Source: Dromiciops gliroides (lineage: Eukaryota; Chordata; Mammalia; Microbiotheria; Microbiotheriidae). From it: a stretch of DNA of 64,000 bases. The notes beneath the pieces were generated by a model. That model saw only the letters and a program-made list of their open reading frames with translations. It did not search any database and was not told where the DNA came from. Below, piece after piece: positions 60,807 to 64,000 of the stretch. Position 1 is the stretch's first letter; each line of letters begins with the position of its first letter. Position numbers and translations under genes: made by a program. The stretch lies in assembly GCF_019393635.1 (NCBI RefSeq), contig NC_057866.1, forward strand, positions 173,435,386-173,499,385, read 5' to 3'.

Positions 60807-61055
60807 TGTTACTTATGCCAGTGGGCAGTACAAAAGAGTGAAGACTTACAGAAGAAATTTAAAGATAAAAGTCAAGAGTTTAAGCATGCTAAGGAGAGAG
60901 TACAGAAGAAGGAAGGGAAAAACATACTAATTATCAAAGAGCTGGAGGAGGAAAATAAGGAATTAAGTCTATGCTGCACTGAACTGCTAAATGATCTGGA
61001 GAACCTGAGGGAGCAGGAAACACGGTGGGGAAAAGAAAAACATGACATTGATTGA
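60807..61055 (+). pseudogene. Orphan coiled-coil frame (82 codons, no ATG)
   Basis: An open frame with a strong heptad-like, Lys/Glu-rich pattern: VQKSEDLQKKFKDKSQEFKH, ILIIKELEEENKELSLCCTE, LLNDLENLREQETRWGKEKH. It has no start codon, is preceded by a stop at 60804-60806 and ends at TGA 61053. A G-rich stretch and an A-run near 61250 follow, like a retroposed tail. The most likely explanation is a remnant of an ORF1-like coiled coil from a half-L1 or L1. A processed pseudogene of a coiled-coil gene is the alternative. I do not recognise the protein. Confidence 0.5.
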
Positions 61056-61290
61056 AAAATGAAGGTATGAGGTGGAAATAGACATTGGGTTCTTGTTTGA
61101 GATGTAACTTCTTATAGGCAATTTCATTACATGTTATTTTCTTTCAACAAAAAGTTATATATTCAAATCTACCAGCAGGAAGGGAGGGAGAGGAGGGAGG
61201 GAAGTAGGGATAGAGATTAGAACAGAAAAATACAAAGAAAAATGTTTAAACTGAAAAAAAAAGAAGGTGGGGAAGGGTTGTGCTGTGAAT

Positions 61291-61296
61291 GATATA

Positions 61297-61331
<35 letters not shown>
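61291..61331. repeat. (TA)n microsatellite
   Basis: About 20 TA dinucleotides. Confidence 0.97.
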
Positions 61332-61337
<6 letters not shown>

Positions 61338-61714
61338 ATGTATATGCCTTATTTAGGCCTTATTTATATAGTAATTGCATTTAAACCAATTTGTTATATG
61401 TATTATTTATATAAATTGATATGTATATGTTATTTATAAAAGTTATTTACCTGTATTAAAAAAAAAACCTGCCTGTTTATAAAAAAAAAGGAAGAGGAAG
61501 GATTTAAATACTAGGTTACATGTACTAGAATATATCTAGATATATTAAATGTAATAACATAGAAAATGTACATTATATATGTCATATATGTGTATGTGTC
61601 TATGCTCGATATATGTATAAAATTTAATTTTATCTCACAAATAAAATAAAACAAAAAAAAGAAAAAAAAGAATGAAGACTTAAATGTGTTCTCTAAGTAA
61701 TGAAAGTCAATGTT

Positions 61715-61925
61715 TCAAAGTGGATAGTGGATAGTTTCCAAAGCATTTTACAGGTTATCTCATCTGATCTCAATAATCCTGAGTTAGGTATGACATTTTC
61801 ATCCACATTTTATAGATGTGGAAATTAAGATACAGAAAAGGTAAGTCACTTACCCAGGGTCACATAGCTAGTGAACATCAGAGGGAGGATTCAAAGCTAC
61901 TTTGTCTCTTTTGATTCAACCTTAT
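61715..61925 (-). mobile_element. MIR, antisense
   Basis: CAAAGCATTTTACAGGTTAT, CATTTTATAGATGTGGAAAT, CACTTACCCAGGGTCACATA. Confidence 0.82.
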
Positions 61926-62120
61926 ACTATATATTATTTATTATGCACTTTTATTATACAATGACATCTCATAGTTTCCAGGCCAGTATCATATACTCTT
62001 ACATCAATTGACTTTATACAAAAGACAAAAATCATATCTCTATAGGCAAAATAAAATGGAGAGGGACAACAGTTATCTGAATAATGCAATCAAAATTATC
62101 TTGTCACAAAAAGCTGTTTT

Positions 62121-62266
62121 GGGGGGTAACTAGTTGGCATAGTGGATAAAGCAATGGCCTTGGATTCAGGAGGACCTGATTTCAAATCCATCCTCAGACA
62201 CTTGACACTTACTAGCTGTGTGACCCTGGGTAAGTCACTTAACCCTCATTGTCCTGCCAAAAAATA
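62121..62266 (+). mobile_element. Marsupial SINE, sense
   Basis: TTGGCATAGTGGATAAAGCA, CAAATCCATCCTCAGACA, CTAGCTGTGTGACCCTGGG. Short TSD with CTGTTTT on both sides. Confidence 0.92.
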
Positions 62267-64000
62267 AATCTGTTTTTCCCCCCCAAACTTGAGGTATCAA
62301 ATTTATTTAGATATTAAATTTAATAGGCAATTGCTCAATTCTCCATTTCCCTTCATCAGAGTAATGTGATTCAACTTTATGTTCATAGCAAAATAATTTT
62401 TCTTAGAACACAGAAATTATTAATTTTTACTTCATTGCTTCATTAGAGAGAGAAGGAAGGAACATGGGTTTCATTCTCGAGTAGAATTCAGGTACCTTTT
62501 GCTATTTTATGATGTATATAATTTATCTCAAATATGAGGTAAAAATTCATTTACCTCTGAAGGAGATAGTAAAAGGTTCTCTAACCCACTCCCTTTATAT
62601 CACAAGCAAGGAAAGTGAAACGCAAGTAAAATGATTCATCCAAGGTCTAGTCCAATGACTAGAGATGCACTAGGACCCAAGCTTCCTGCTTCCAGTACTC
62701 CTTTCCTATTTAATAATTATAATTACTTTTTAGTTCTAAGACAAAATTTCATCTCAGGTTTTTTTTCTTCCCTAGCTATGTGTATTTGTGGAAAACAAAT
62801 ATTTCATCATTTAAAATCATAGAATTATATAGTTGAAAATTTAAAATAAGTTAATTTTACTCAATTTTTGAAGACAGTTATGGTTGTATTTTTCTTTATA
62901 TATTTGAAATATGAGTGCCCACCCTGCTGTCACCCCCATATATACACAACAAAGTGCTTGACTTACATTCAGGAAGGGAGCAGCTGACTTGCCTTTAGCA
63001 TTTGGCCCCTTCTGTCCTTTATTGTATGAAAAGAAAGTAATCCTATGTTCAGTACAGAATGAACTACTCTAAATATGCTTCTCTGGAAGACACCTGGATG
63101 CCTTGGTGAGGCATAAGGCCATTGCTCAAGGATATTTATTCAGTGCCTGCTGAGCAGGTTCCACCTGTGTGCCCCATCTTGGACAAGATATTCAAAAGGC
63201 TTTCTTTAAGTCCTGAAAAATTAAAACACTTGATACTTTCTTCAGACATTTCTTTTCTCTGGTTTATTTTTTTTCTTTTTATTCTTATTTTATAAAGTAA
63301 CACAAATATTTCAATATTTAAAAAACAAAAATAAGAATAGTGAGGGGGAAATATTGCATTTTGTAAACTCCCTCATTGTTCGAATATTGTAGATCAAGCC
63401 TAGGTTGTGAGGGTAGAATTTCAGGCAACAACTAGCATTTGGGAGAGAGGTTTGAGCATGTGGCTTCTCAGTGCTTTAGAAATAATATCACATAGCAGGT
63501 GGTCAAATCCTCTATTGGGGGTAACTCTGAATACTGCTTTTATATGTTACACCAATTAACTAGAGATTAAATAGAGTTAAAATGGCAAGAAAATTATAGA
63601 GGGAATTGGCCTTCTATGGCTAAAACACTAACATATGAGTTTTGCTTCACATTCAAGCACATTTTTATACCTTTAGATATTTCTTCTGATGATAATACCT
63701 TATTAATTTCAGTAGATCTTACAACTGTTTCATATAATTTTAGTGTTATTTGCTGTCAAAACAGTTATTTCATTATTTTATATATTATTTTCTAAAAATT
63801 TCAATAATTATGCCATTTAATTTTTGTACTCATGGTAGCCACAAAGTTAAATCAATTCTTTATGCTTATTTTTGCAGCACTTATTTTACTTTATGCTTAT
63901 TTTGAGAGTGCCCAGCACTTTTCATATTGTAATATGAAAAAAATTGGTCATATTTTCTATTGCATAAAGAAGCTCATTTTCATTGTAATTTCTCCAGACG
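62267..64000. other. No exon; AT-rich intron end of window
   Basis: A decayed MIR is possible near 62600-62690. No GRIA2 exon 3 seen. Confidence 0.45.

Overview
The window is vertebrate nuclear DNA from a marsupial. It is AT-rich, almost free of coding sequence, and full of retrotransposons. The most diagnostic repeat is a tRNA-headed SINE of about 150 bp: tRNA-like A and B boxes, then a MIR-type CORE (CTAGCTGTGTGACC, GGGCAAGTCACTTAACC). I recognise it as the marsupial WSINE1/MAR1/SINE1 type. At least 20 copies are present, many with clean target-site duplications (TSDs). L1, half-L1, L2 and MIR relatives fill much of the rest. The sequence alone does not settle the species.

Only one cellular gene is supported: the 5' end of GRIA2 (AMPA glutamate receptor subunit GluA2) on the + strand. 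Its TATA-less, CpG-enriched promoter lies around 17.7-18.15 kb. It contains a near-consensus REST/NRSF element (17929-17949, minus strand), a GC box and a perfect NRF-1 palindrome (18127-18138). The 5'UTR runs to 18544 and carries a short GU repeat and four upstream ATGs. Coding exon 1 is 18545-18632 and exon 2 is 19132-19272, separated by a 499-bp intron. Together they encode residues 1-76 and the first base of codon 77: the signal peptide and the start of the amino-terminal domain. Exon 3 was not found, so 19273-64000 is the first 44.7 kb of a long intron 2.

Layout: 1-2336 half-L1-like element; 2.3-15 kb repeat-rich 5' flank (SINEs, a degraded antisense L1 at 5.1-7.6 kb, L1 tails, an AT-rich inverted repeat at 14.0-14.2 kb); 15.1-17.7 kb mostly unique DNA with a candidate CTCF motif; 17.7-19.3 kb promoter, exon 1, intron 1, exon 2; 19.3-25 kb mostly unique intron; 25-64 kb intron with SINEs, L2 copies, microsatellites, a well-delimited solo LTR (47742-48399), an L1 remnant (53.3-55.5 kb), a 20-bp perfect hairpin (59267-59335) and an orphan coiled-coil frame (60807-61055).

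I saw no wholly new biological system. The points most worth a second look are the conserved GRIA2 regulatory set, the solo LTR inserted in a MIR head, two related 0.4-0.5 kb intronic segments (25480-26030 and 27866-28240), a poly(A)-only insertion scar (5338-5371), the hairpin, the octamer cluster (37858-37889) and the coiled-coil frame. Repeat family names come from recognition by eye, not from a library search.
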